This document shows, piece by piece, positions 22,825 through 34,300 of a stretch of 64,000 nucleotides of DNA. Source of the DNA: Agroathelia rolfsii (lineage: Eukaryota; Basidiomycota; Agaricomycetes; Amylocorticiales; Amylocorticiaceae); NCBI GenBank assembly GCA_018343915.1, contig JABRWF010000001.1:5394001-5458000 (forward strand). Reading direction: 5' to 3'. Positions within the stretch are counted from its first letter, which is position 1; each line of letters begins with the position of its first letter. The translations under genes and the position numbers were made by a program. The notes under the pieces are model-generated. The model ran no database searches and was not told the origin of the DNA. It worked only from the letters and a program-made list of their open reading frames with translations.

Positions 22825-25800
22825 TCAAGAGTGAGAATAGCGGGACAACAGTTGAGAGTATGTCTCCGAGATCTGTACATAACCGAATCAACCATTGCGC
22901 GGACGACAAACATCTTTGAAGCGATCTAGGTTTGGATCTTACCTTTTGTGAGCGTATCTCACCACGAGGAACATATCGACAGATCACAGTCGCCGCTTCA
23001 AACCATCTCTTAGACTCGTCGTACAAGGAAGCACTAACAGACCAATGGATCTAAATCATGCCCGTGTTTAACAAACGAAAGGACTTACTGCAAACATTCC
23101 AATCCTGTATTGTATGACGTACTAAGTAACCATTCACGCTCATCCACAGGGTATACATTCTGTGAATGCAATCAGATATGGCAAATCTAAGATAAAAATT
23201 GAGAAACTCACTTCTTGAGAACTCGAATCATTCGTACTTGGCGAGGTATCCGCAAGCACTGTAATTGCTTGTTCTACATATCCAAGTGCAGTTGATCTGT
23301 CCACGTCCGAGTTTTGTGCTAACATAATGGTACAGATTGCCCGGAGCCATCTTGAGAACTTATCCAGAGCGAGCATGTTTCGATCCAACGCAGCATGTAG
23401 GATGGTCTATGGAACGTCAGATGACTTTAGGTTCGAACAGTGTTGATTTTGTATATCACAAACCTCTAGAACAGCAGATAAAACTAGAAAGAAACTGGTA
23501 AATATTATTGCGAGTGAAGTAATGAACTTTTTACCATTCAGTGGGCAATCGGCTTCTGCCCACTGTCGACAGTGTTCCGTCAAGATTAGCCTATGTAGCA
23601 ACGAAGATTCTGTCTCACCAACATATCTGCCACGGCTTCAAATGTCTCCAAATACAAATATTTCATCTTGGACAAATTCTATCCAATTTTGACTGCAGCT
23701 AGGGACTAATGAAACATTTAGAAATGGACACAAATACCTGAGCTGTGGTTGATATTTTGGACCACTCTTTGAGATGAATCAAAATCTCGGCTTTGAAAAC
23801 GTTCAGTGTACACAAGAACGATTGGGCCCTAGTAGGAACCGTGGTATCTTCCCAAGCAATATTACGTGCCAAAATTTCGTCGATTCTTTTTTCAGAAATG
23901 ACAATTTCATCAAGGATTGCCCTTGACTGCGAAAGGCGTTGGTGCCAGTATTATAATTAATGCTATTGACTTACATGAGCTGCGGTGTTCTGATGCTGTA
24001 ACTTGGATTTCCTGAACGAAAAAACTAGTTTCTGTTAGGTTCAGGAAGCCGTTTCATCATAAGGTCTACTCACTACGAGCGGCGACAGAAGAAAACGAGG
24101 CATTCATCATCTGTGAGCAAGTATCGGCTGGGATATCAGTCGGACCTCCTGTGTTCACTGCCTCTATCAACTGGATTTACACATTCAGTGTAGTATTTGA
24201 TTTTCTAAATGATCGCAGCGTACTTCGCAGCAGACAGTGAAGATTGTCGATACACTGTCTTCTTCATTTTCCCATTCAGAACAACCCTGGATTCCGGTGT
24301 TATAAGCTGTACGCCATATCCAAGAGATATCCTTTGTTATCATGGCTATCGATGCTGTATTCGCGGTGGATGTCTTGGCCACTATGTCTCTTGCTGATGG
24401 CATACGATTAATAATGTTGCAAAATGTAAATAAAAAGGATGTGGATGAACCTGCTACGAAATATGACACTAGGCTTGGAATCAATAGCGGCCTGTGTTAT
24501 CTCTTGATAAGATACTTGTATGAGAAAGGCGGGATTAATTTACCTGTTCGCATTTTCCTCGGTCAATAAGTCGAGGACGAGGCGTATACTACATCGTAAG
24601 AGTGTCATGGCCTCCGTCAGATTGTCGATGTCCTCACTCATACTCAAGGACTCTCTCAGAGCCTCTAGCAATGCCAAAAGCAGAATACGCATGTTCTTTT
24701 CATGGGCCATTCGCGTTACCAGTAATAACATCCTGCGTTCGAACCCAGATGACTGGCGCATGTCTTGTAATATCCTAGTCGATTCATCCTCCAGACCTGA
24801 GTCACAAAATCAGCATCATGTCTTCAAACTGAGGAACAAATGGAGAATCCTGCCTTGGTTAACCGAGATGAGCAAAGAGATATAAATTGTCGTAGCCTCT
24901 TTTCCATCACATTTACGAATAACTGCAGCGGCCAAGGCATACTGTTGAGATTCCAAGTGACACAATGCCGCCTTTCTTCGGCACTTGTCGAGCGTCGTGA
25001 CGCCAAGGGTGCGGAAAATATCATGTGTTCCCGCCAGAAACCAATCTGCAGCAAGTGGCCACTGCTTAGCATTGTAGTGTCGGCTCCCATACTGCCACAA
25101 TAGCTTCGCAAGAACGTGTTAATTGAGACTCAGAGCGATAACGAGTTACGCACAGTCATTATGGCTGCCTTTGAAACTTTTGGCAGTTCGTAGTTGGCGT
25201 CGGCAATATCTAAAAAAAAAGTACTATTAGCCCAAGCAAAGGACAAATGCGGATGCTTTCACTGACGTCCAAAAGCTAGCTGTAAATTCTTCATGGCACG
25301 AGGATGGTCCTTATCCCTAGAACAAGTAGTCATCATGAATGATAGAATAATTCGATCAATGCATGCATGGTCAGCATGGCTCCGTAGTGCTCTTTCAAGA
25401 CAGTGTAAATGGATGTCCGCAAGTAAGACTCTGTTGGGGGGGGGGGGGGGATAGCTTTTGCTTCAACTCATTAAGAGTAAGTTACTATTTAGACTTACGA
25501 AGACGACAAGGTCTTGACCTCTAATATAAGGCTTCAAAATGGTTACGCTTGACTCCTATCGCAGGTGACGCATAAATGAGCTCACTCGGTGATGGTTGCT
25601 TCGTCGAATTTCATATTATCAATCAACGATTTGAATGCTAAATCAAAAAAAAATTGTGAAGCGCATTTCGCGAAGTGGTATAGTATGTATAAAAATACCT
25701 TCTAGAAGTGTTGCATCTCGGGTTTCTTGTCTCTTTAAAACGGCTATACGCATCCATCGTAGTTCCTGAAATTCAGGTTTGACCTAGATGAAAGCTATTA

Positions 25801-27410
25801 GCAAGACGACGCCAAAGCCGAAGTTGATAACTTACATGATCAGCCTCTTTATCAATTGAATCAATCAGCTCTTGAAGCGTCGCCTCTGATCGAGCGATAT
25901 TTTCCTGATCCTCAGAAGCCGAGAGGAAGTACGCTCGCGCTAAATATCATCTTCAAAATCACATAGCTGGAGAAAAAGTTGGATATATGCGGCTTGCCTA
26001 GGCTTCGCAGGGTCCTTCTCTAGCTCGTGGATGAGATAATCGCAGAAAGACCCGATGCAGAAACCATACCTTGAGTTCTTTGACCATTACGGCCTCGTCC
26101 ATCTTCATTTGCTCTATGATAAACAGTGCTTTTTGGATCCAATGCACTGCTTCCTGAGCTTTGATGCCATCCGGCTTAGGTGAACGTTGACAGTTTCTCA
26201 GTATTGACTGTCCGACCGCGGCTATTTTACTCGCAAGTAGCTCCCGCTAGATGACGAAACGATGAGTGCATTTCAATGATGACAAAGTACCTTTTAATTA
26301 CATCGACCAAGGGAAGCAGCAAAAGCCGTTGTTCATCGTCTATGACTTCAATGTTAAAAACAATGATATCTCACGAAAAGTTGTGCATACCCATAATCTT
26401 GCCTAACATGAACTGCGCGACACTATCGTTCGATTCGCGATGCGCCTGTGTTGTACAGGATAAATACGATGGACAATAACGGCTAAGACACACCCACAGC
26501 TTCCATACGACTTGAAAGGTAGACTACCGTTGCACAAGCTCTGGCTTGGCGGTGAGAATCGTCGGGGTCTGCAGTACTGCGAAGCTGTTCTTCATACTAT
26601 GAATGATCAGAACGGAGAGAAACTTTCATGAGAAAATAGAAGGCCTACTTGGGCAGCAGATGTTAGAATGCTGGATGCCGTAGTGTGGTTTCCCTGTTCT
26701 GGTAATGGGTCGCAGTCACATTCTTTCAGCATGCGCAAATGACTAGCAGAAGCATACCCGAAAGCAGAGAAGCAGTATTGCTCGATACTTGAAGGATATG
26801 TATCAGAGCTGGAGAAGCAACTGCATGAGACAAAATGCTATATACAGCCTTCAATTCAACCCACTTTCGATCCCTGGTGACGACTCTAGACCAGCCTCAA
26901 TCAGGCGAAAGGCAGCATATCTCACTATGAAATGCAGATGTTAAGAGGTAGATAATTTTGCATATCTCAAACGATGCTCACTAGCAGAAGTTAGTTCATC
27001 ATCTTCTTCCGCCGAAGCAGCTGGACCAGATATGTTCCACAAATTTACGCCTTGAGAGCATGATGACTCCAGGTAAGTCAATTCACTACAAAGATGATCG
27101 AGATCTACCTTCACAATCAAGTTCATCCGCGACGTCAGACCATTTCTTGATGGAACGAGGCCTGCCTGCAACGAATGCTTCTGCGAGATGTGCGATTCTG
27201 TGTAAATCCGGAATCAGCGAGCCTCGTGCGCCTGAATTGGCGGTTTTCAGCTTGGGCTTGATTGAAACGAGGAGATCTGGACGGAACGCAAGTTCATCCC
27301 CAAGTATTATAATGATTCATTCTTTTTTAGGCACCTCGAATAGACTCATATGTCTCTTTTACTGCTTGTGGGATATGCGCTCCGCCCCTTGTTTGAGGCG
27401 TGCTTGACAT
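22825..27410 (-). CDS. ZIP4: Spo22/Zip4-type meiotic TPR protein (multi-exon, partly resolved)
   Basis: The first two exons begin at 27410 (exon 1 27410-27335) and 27276, with an intron 27277-27334. The last exons are 23406-23212, 23159-23089, 23033-22943 and 22872-22825, all joined in frame. Recognisable Spo22 content in order: DLHRIAHLAEAFVAGRP, DELDCE/GVNLWNIS, YAAFRLIEAGLES, YNAKQWPLAADWFLAGTHDI, KCRRKAALCHLESQQYALAA, ALLEALRESLSMSEDIDNL and YPVDEREWLLSTSYNTGLEC. The YxAKxWxxAADWF/KAALCxL pair is the hallmark of the SPO22 domain. Zip4 is a tetratricopeptide scaffold that promotes class I crossovers and synaptonemal complex assembly, so expression is probably meiotic. Many small exons between 27000 and 23480 were not all fixed; the join near 23620-23700 needs either a 5-nt exon or an unusual donor. 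Confidence 0.8.
25436..25450. repeat. G15 homopolymer inside the Spo22 gene
   Basis: Fifteen consecutive G on the plus strand (C on the coding strand). The flanking sequence has no coding frame, so it lies in an intron. Homopolymers of this length are prone to length change. Confidence 0.85.
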
Positions 27411-27671
27411 CCTGAGCGAGAAAAAGGTATGTGTTATCGAACGTCAATGTACGTATGAAGCTGGCTTGACCTGTGGCGCATACCAGTCGCGCTTGTGGCA
27501 ACAAATGCCAATACTCACGTGATTGCCGCCAGAAATATACAAAAATCCAATATTGAGAGAAACGGTTCAATGTACTGGCACCGAGCCAGTAACCGGTCTA
27601 TTAATATGATAAAATGTTTGGTACAAATCACCAGTTACTCCAGTATTGACGGTTGCATGCTACGGACGGTA

Positions 27672-29470
27672 TCAGTCTCCATTGCCTTGCTCATGTAAAT
27701 GGTCAAGAGCCTTGGCTTCCGTCGCCTGCAATTTCTCTTCTGTATCTAAACCATCTAGCTTACGGATCCTGGTCTTTTATACAAGGTCAAGTAAGCATGA
27801 GTGATCTCTAGGCAAGGAAAGTGGGACTTCACCTCTAGGGCATGGAGATGTGAATCGTGCGATTCCGGCGCGAGCTCCCGAATGGCTTTGGCAAGAGAAT
27901 AAAAATATTCCTAATGAATATCAGTATGAGTGAACCAGTGAGTTGCGAGATAGAAATGGGACTCGAGACAAGAACGGAACCCAAAATACACTACTCTTAT
28001 AAATAACGAAAAAAATAATTATATTGATCGTCACCTTATTGGGGCCTGATGGCCCGACGGATCGCCATATGCGCTGAGCAAGGACATCTAATGGCTCATA
28101 TCCAACTATAAGTCACGATAGAAGGGTTGAAGCAAGAAACATAATGAGCATCCATGATATAAACTCAAACAAACCTAACTCACGAAAAGAAGGGTTGTCG
28201 TTACGGCCAACGTAGCACTACATGAAATATCAGTATCAGCGCATGATAGGCCATTTTGTACAGAAAACTTCGAAGCGCGTACATATGCCTAAGCGCAAGA
28301 CAACTGATGAGAGAACAGTTTGATGAGACTAAACAGACCAAGGCTCACGTTCGGTATAATAACCCGGTCACGACCATCCACCCTTCCATAGATGTCCAGG
28401 GTCTCTAGAGTGTAGCCATCCTGATCTCCCATATTAGCTGGAAGATGGAACCCGGAAGAACGAGAACAAACGTGCTTTTTCTCTATGATCTATACCCAGC
28501 AAATACAGCATCAACATTGCATTTAATCCAACATGTATAACAATCGATGGATGCTAACATACCTAAATAGGCGCGAACCTCTGCCTCGTATTCAGGGTCA
28601 ATGGTATATGCAATTCCTTCAAAAAGAAAATAACAAGAATCAGAGATGCATTCAAACAATACGTTGAATAATGGTTGCCTTTACCCCATACGGTGTCCTC
28701 ATCCGGAAATGCGTCCTAAGAATGCAGCAAACTATCATCAATACCCATTCATCGACACAAGCAAACACAAGAACTATAGTCAAGTCAAAACAGCCAAATA
28801 GTCTAACCCACCTGCCCAGAGAATTTATCCCAGTCATCTTTATGTACCAGGGTCACGACCCGTCCCGGATTCTTCAAACATGAATATGGTAAACATCAGG
28901 GGACACCAATAAAAACGCATGTGCGTCAATAGCAATCATCGGTTAACAAGAATGGTGTACCCACTTCCGGTGTACCTCTATGATCATGCGATTCCTAATT
29001 TCCTGCTATCAGCTAACCTAGAGCGGACTCTATGGTATTATCTTTCAGACTGACCTGTGCAAACCGGCGAACGTATCCTTTCAGAAATCCTGGAACTATT
29101 CAAGACACGAGGAAAGTATTCCCGAAGGTTCATTATAAGCAACGATCACAGTTCGTTCAAGGGTTGATCGGGATGTGCAGTACTTGACTTGATAACATGA
29201 GGAGGAGGCTGAATACAAAATACCAAGGATATTCATCAGTAAACGAGAAATGATAAAGCCCAGTGGGGCACAATTCGTTCATTCCTCGATTCATCATGAT
29301 TCATTCCATGAAGCGATAGGATGATTCACTCCTCGATCCTGTTGGTGCTGATACTTGCCTTGAAAATCAGAGAGCCATAACCAAAGACCGTAAAAGTCTA
29401 GAAGGCCATTGAGTCTTTCCCATCGGATCACACCGAAAGTAGGAGTCAAGCTCAAAGTGCTCCGTACCAT
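27672..29470 (-). CDS. ChaC-type gamma-glutamylcyclotransferase (219 aa, 15 exons)
   Basis: Exons 5' to 3': 29470-29468, 29397-29359, 29208-29184, 29095-29055, 28994-28965, 28871-28812, 28715-28685, 28616-28563, 28489-28476, 28420-28349, 28288-28283, 28217-28184, 28105-28035, 27910-27833, 27773-27672; total 660 nt. Conserved ChaC blocks appear exactly at the joins: VFGYGSLIFK, PGFLKGYVRRFAQ, HDHRGTPE/NPGRVVTLV, VWG/IAYTIDPE, L/DHREK/DGYTLETLDIYG and CYVGRNDNPSF/L. YGSL is the substrate-binding loop and the Glu in DHREK is the catalytic acid of the family. The enzyme releases 5-oxoproline and Cys-Gly from glutathione in the cytosol. The donor after IFK is GC (AG/GCAAGT), and the one after DHREK also reads GC. 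Exons of 3, 6 and 14 nt are inferred from conservation and intron size. Fifteen exons for 220 codons is extreme. Confidence 0.88.
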
Positions 29471-29954
29471 AATCGAATATCGTTCACTAGTAGTAGTAGT
29501 CTAACAAAGGTTACGATAATCTCATTGCGCTGAGTTTGCACGTCATCATGCCAGTGTCGAGCAAGCACATGACCGTCGCAGGACAAGTTTACAACTCCGC
29601 CAGGACTAACAGCTGTTGGTAGATTGTATCCTTTCCAGCCAAAAGCCGACGATATTGACTCCTATTTAATTGTAATGATAATACGTTCGTACGATTAAAG
29701 AAAAGAAACCGAGTATGCTCATCAGTCCGCAGAAAGGTATACTAAAAAGAGAAAAAAGCGGATCGCAAAAAAGGCGCGTGTGCTGACAAGAATATAAAGT
29801 CTGAATGTGAAGGGAAGGAAAAGAAAAAAAGAATGGCTATTGCCAGTCGTTGCGGCAATGTATAATAGGGCGCTGGGGGAGACGATTGCAAGAACGCACA
29901 TGTCGCCGCCCATAAATCTTTCAGATTATCGAAAGAACAAATAGAGAGGGCTGC
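29471..29954. other. Intergenic, upstream of ChaC and downstream of CHS7
   Basis: No supported gene. On the minus strand it should contain the CHS7 3' end and the ChaC promoter. A/G-rich tracts near 29695-29835 are the only visible structure. Confidence 0.5.
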
Positions 29955-31347
29955 CTAGAATCGGTCATTGGACGGAGGATAGCCGCGTGCGTTGTATCCA
30001 CCCTTCGCGTACAGCTGTTGCCCGCTAACACCGCCCACGAGACTGGCCGGAGCGCCACCGTGGTAGTTGCTTGCCGAATCTTGTTCCGAGTAATCATCCA
30101 TGCCTCCAGAGCGGTCGGAGAGCAGGGGATCCTTGACTTCCCAGACTGCTGCCTTGTTGCCCACCGAGAACTCGAGATCTTCACGCTATACAACCAAGCA
30201 AAGCAGAAAGATAAGAAGACGTATTGGGGACGGAAAGAGCGCAAGACTGACCGTAATCGAATCCCAGTACTTATAAACCATCATGACACTCAAAAGCATG
30301 CAGAGCGTGAAGAAGAACAGGCCATCGATGTAATGTGCAATAGCATTGCAAATGGTTACACTAAACGCAAACAAGATAATTTGGGCAACGGTGAAGAAGG
30401 CGGCGCCAAATATGATATCGCCAATCGGCCATCGATCATCAAGAGTACGGAAAACGAGAACAAGCTGAGAGACGACGTAGATGGCGGTGCAGATTAACGG
30501 CCAGAGGATGTAGATGATCCAAAGTCCCATCGGCTTTGAATAGCTGAATGATGCAAAGCCCTTGAAAGTAGCGATGGCGACGAAGAATGAAACTCCAAAG
30601 ACGACGAGGCATGATATCCTGAGAAGCTGTTGGATGTCAAAAAGAGTTGTTCAAAAGTAATCCATGGATGCAAGCTCCACTGACCCATAACGAGACTGGT
30701 GTACCGTCCTCTGCAAATTGGAAACCGACAAAACCATTGATGAGAAGACAACAATATGTCGCCGCCACTAGGCCTGTGTAAACTGCTGCAAACCACTAAT
30801 TTCGAAAACGAACCGGTAAGCTTTCAAAAAAAATCCCACTCCTGAACCGAGACTCACGACATAAACAGGGCTGTATGTAGGGATGATGCCAGAGTCCAGG
30901 AAGAGTGCCAACAGCTCGATGATGGCATACATATAGAAAAACATTACGATTTCCTTTCGACCTATCGTGCAATATCTTCAGACCTCTAACAACCAGCAAG
31001 GTGAATTATTTCAGCTCAGAATAACTGACCTACAGCAGTGTATTTACTGCGAATATGGAAGATCATGATGGCAGTCATAATAAGGGCGACAATGTGGATG
31101 AAGCATGTTGCTGCAGAAATGGTGTCAAGTTTTAGTTGGCTATCCCGAGCAACAGAGCTTTGGCGGGTCGAGGGAGCATGATAGCGGGACGAAGAGTCTC
31201 ACAAGGTTGGAAGATGAGAGTGCCAGCAATGTCTACGTTTCTACTATAGCATGATGGCTCGATCCCCTGATCAGTGCCGACGAGAGGACAGACGATGAGC
31301 GCAGCAGTCTCGCAGATTCCGTCGAATGATCCGAAAGCGACCCCCAT
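29955..31347 (-). CDS. CHS7: Chitin synthase export chaperone Chs7 (348 aa, 6 exons)
   Basis: Exons 5' to 3': 31347-31203, 31110-31030, 30961-30858, 30795-30685, 30626-30252, 30185-29955. They total 1047 nt, with introns of 92, 68, 62, 58 and 66 nt. The N-terminus has the family signature [20 protein letters not shown] followed by [19 protein letters not shown]. The next block, [19 protein letters not shown], is nearly invariant in the family. Seven hydrophobic helices follow, then a hydrophilic tail rich in Gly, Ser and Tyr that begins after KYWDSIT/REDLEF. Chs7 resides in the endoplasmic reticulum and is required for folding and export of the class IV chitin synthase Chs3, so this gene acts in cell-wall chitin deposition. 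Confidence 0.95.
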
Positions 31348-34300
31348 AAGCGTATGACGAAGACGAAGAGCTACTCAGAGAAAGTGGGCACTCGTCGAAA
31401 AGGAGGGCGGGGGCGGGCGGGATAATAGAATTAAGACTTGAGGACTTTTGAAATTTCGAAAGAAAGAGGGAAGGTGGACTTTGAGAGTATAACGTCACAG
31501 ACGACGACAACGACGACGGCCACAGCGACGACGGGGTGCGCTGCCCCAGTTGGAACTCAGCCACAAGTCATTTCCGTTTCACAAACTCCGACATGACTGA
31601 ATTCAGCACATTCAGGCTCTCATCATCACTCCAAGCCTCCTGCCACTCTCGAAATATTCCATCTCTTATGTGGTTATATATGCTGTCTTCGAATGTGCTT
31701 TCTGAAACATTTCCGAGAGTATGCTAATGTCAGAAGAGAAGAGGTCTGCTGTCGCCGCTGGATCTTATATTCAGCCCGCCCGCCTCTAGCTATCAGCATC
31801 TTATCCCCTCACGGTTGCAGTCGTGCTCCTGCTGACTTCTGGCTCCTTATAGCTCATCATTCAGCGACATCAGTTATAGTGATGTTAGTTATGAGAAAAC
31901 GATGCAGGGCACATATCAACGGCGGGAGGCTGAATATTACATTACTGTCAACCTGGGTATTATCTTGCGGCGCCGTTTCAGAGTCAAATTCGGATAGCCC
32001 CACTCTGATTCGCCTCCTTTCTCTCCACAATCACACAAGGGCTGCGCTCCCGCAGCTAGAGGGATCCGGAGAATCAGCATGGTCACGCAATACACGCACA
32101 CTATACCAGAAAGATGAACGGCCATGGGCAGGAAGGAAGGAGGCTGCTCCCTTCCTTATCAAACAACGAGAGGGAACTCTATCATCATCTGGACTCAAGA
32201 TTTTGAAATGCTACAAGAACGTTTGCGTCCTTTTGGACCTCACTTGTTCCACCATCTCACGAATAGATGGGTCTATTTAGCCCACCTGACCGTCCAGTGC
32301 TGTCTCACTGTTGTCGTGCAGTAGAGGTGGCTATCGATCAGGGCGATAGCGCAGACACATGCAATTAAATAGGGCTGCCGAACAAAGATGGCTTGTAGTC
32401 CCACGAATGATTCATGATTATACAACGATGATGGCAACGCATTGCGGAAGTATGATCTTAGACGTGAGTGTCTTATGGCTAGCCTTACACGCAACACCCG
32501 GCAAGTTTACAGCGCTCCTTGCTTGGTTCGTCTTGAGCCTGTGCACACGTGAAAACGGAGTGTATCTCCAAGGACAATTGCCAAAAAAGGGTGCGTCTCT
32601 CATTCATCACTAGCATCCGCCGTCACCGGACCTGTGACCCGAGATTCCTATCCAATTCAATGTTCTTGTCCCAATCCATCCTCCAAACGGGGCGTGGAAC
32701 CGGCCTTCTCCTCGGGGGATTCTCACATCAACTTCCTTTCTTTTTTTTTCCCTCCTCTGCTTCGCGAGGCACTGGGGCACGCTTTCCTAAACAGGTCTAT
32801 TTGCCGTTACACGCACAGCTGTTCCCAGCCATCGAGAGCCTTTTTTGGCTGATCAAAAGTCTATCTTCATTTATATATCTAGCTCACACTTGTATAGATC
32901 ACTTTTTTTTTTCATGCTCCTGCCGTTTAAATCCTAATCACAGTCCAATGCAATGTAACAACATGTTTGCAGGGTGCTGAGAACACTCTGGTCTGGACCC
33001 CCTACACCCCACTTCCAACACCATCCCCTGCTACCTCTTCGGTGGCTGGTTTCCGTACAGGAATAGGGCTGGCAAATGTATGTTCAGGTCCACGGGAACA
33101 ATATCCCTTCATTGTCTGGGGAACACTCATAGCACATAGAATGGAATTGGATTTGAATGAATTGCATGCGCATCTTTGCAAATTTTGTTCGTGCGTGTTC
33201 GTCCTTAGCCTGCGGTGTTCACCTCGGAAGCCGTCGAAACCTGTGATTCCTCATCTCTCCACGTCTTGGTAGCTACATAGTTTATGATATTCGAATTGTG
33301 GAGTCATTAACCCTTCGCTATGAGACGACTTCTAGCAAATGCCTTGTTAGTTTTTATTTCATCATCGGAGCGCCCATATCATTGATATTGCCGCAGCCGA
33401 TCCAGGAGGAAATGAGTCCGCGTGAACAGTATTCTTCCCTACCAAGCACAAAGGGGTAGCGAGAAAATAGCATCTAAATTTGCATCTCACTTGTCGAATC
33501 TGAGAAAAATATATTTCAAGCCAAAGATCCCCGTCCGTAGCATAAGCATGCCGCATGCGCACGCGGGTAGGGCACACCGTTTCATTGTTGGCGTAGTCAT
33601 CATCAACGTACATCAACATCAGCATCATTGCCATGATCAGCGAAACAATTCCGTTGCATTCGCTCTTTTTTGTCACCGGTATTTGTTTCTCTTTCTCTTT
33701 CCGTATCTGCTAGGAACTACGTATTACGTGTATATATTCGGGTCCTCTTCAAACTTTTACATTCTCTTCTCCTCTCCATTATACATCATAGTATTGAAAA
33801 CACGTTTTTATTGCGCGTATTCGTGATCCGACCGACGAGAATGGTGAACCCCCTCTGTATAGCTTAGGATATCCGATCTATTTGCATCAATAAAAACGTA
33901 ATTCCCCCTGTATTTTCTACACTGGCAATTACCAATAAAGGAATATGCTTCGCAAGTAAGATATGGAACTTGCTAGGTTCAAGTTCCGACAACGAAGGCG
34001 GTTTATTGACAACGATGACAATCAATCATGACACCAATGGTAACATAACAGCTGTCTGTTCTTGTTCACCTGGCGTTCTTTACGTGTCTCTGCTTCGGCA
34101 TTGTTGAACGGCGGCGGATATGGATGGGCGCCGAGTCGCAAGGCTAAGAATACCATTGTATATGCGCATATACGTGCAGGGAGTATCAATGTCTCCCAAT
34201 AAATCACTCTGTTTCATTCCCACGCTGGTCTTCTCCCCTATTTTGCACACTATGTATGGAAGGATGGATGGAGGAACGTGTGCACGGCACGTGCCGGTTA

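Noticed and set aside
24720..24745. TTCGAA-containing stretch resembling a tRNA T-loop
   Set aside because: No matching stems; it is coding sequence of the Spo22 gene on the minus strand.
27277..27334. Apparent frameshift at the start of the Spo22 gene
   Set aside because: Reading exon 2 from its first open codon left no acceptor, but the acceptor GTCCAG at 27277 gives an ordinary 58-nt intron in frame.
31693..32280. 195-codon plus-strand frame upstream of CHS7
   Set aside because: No recognisable family, no splice context, composition typical of chance frames.
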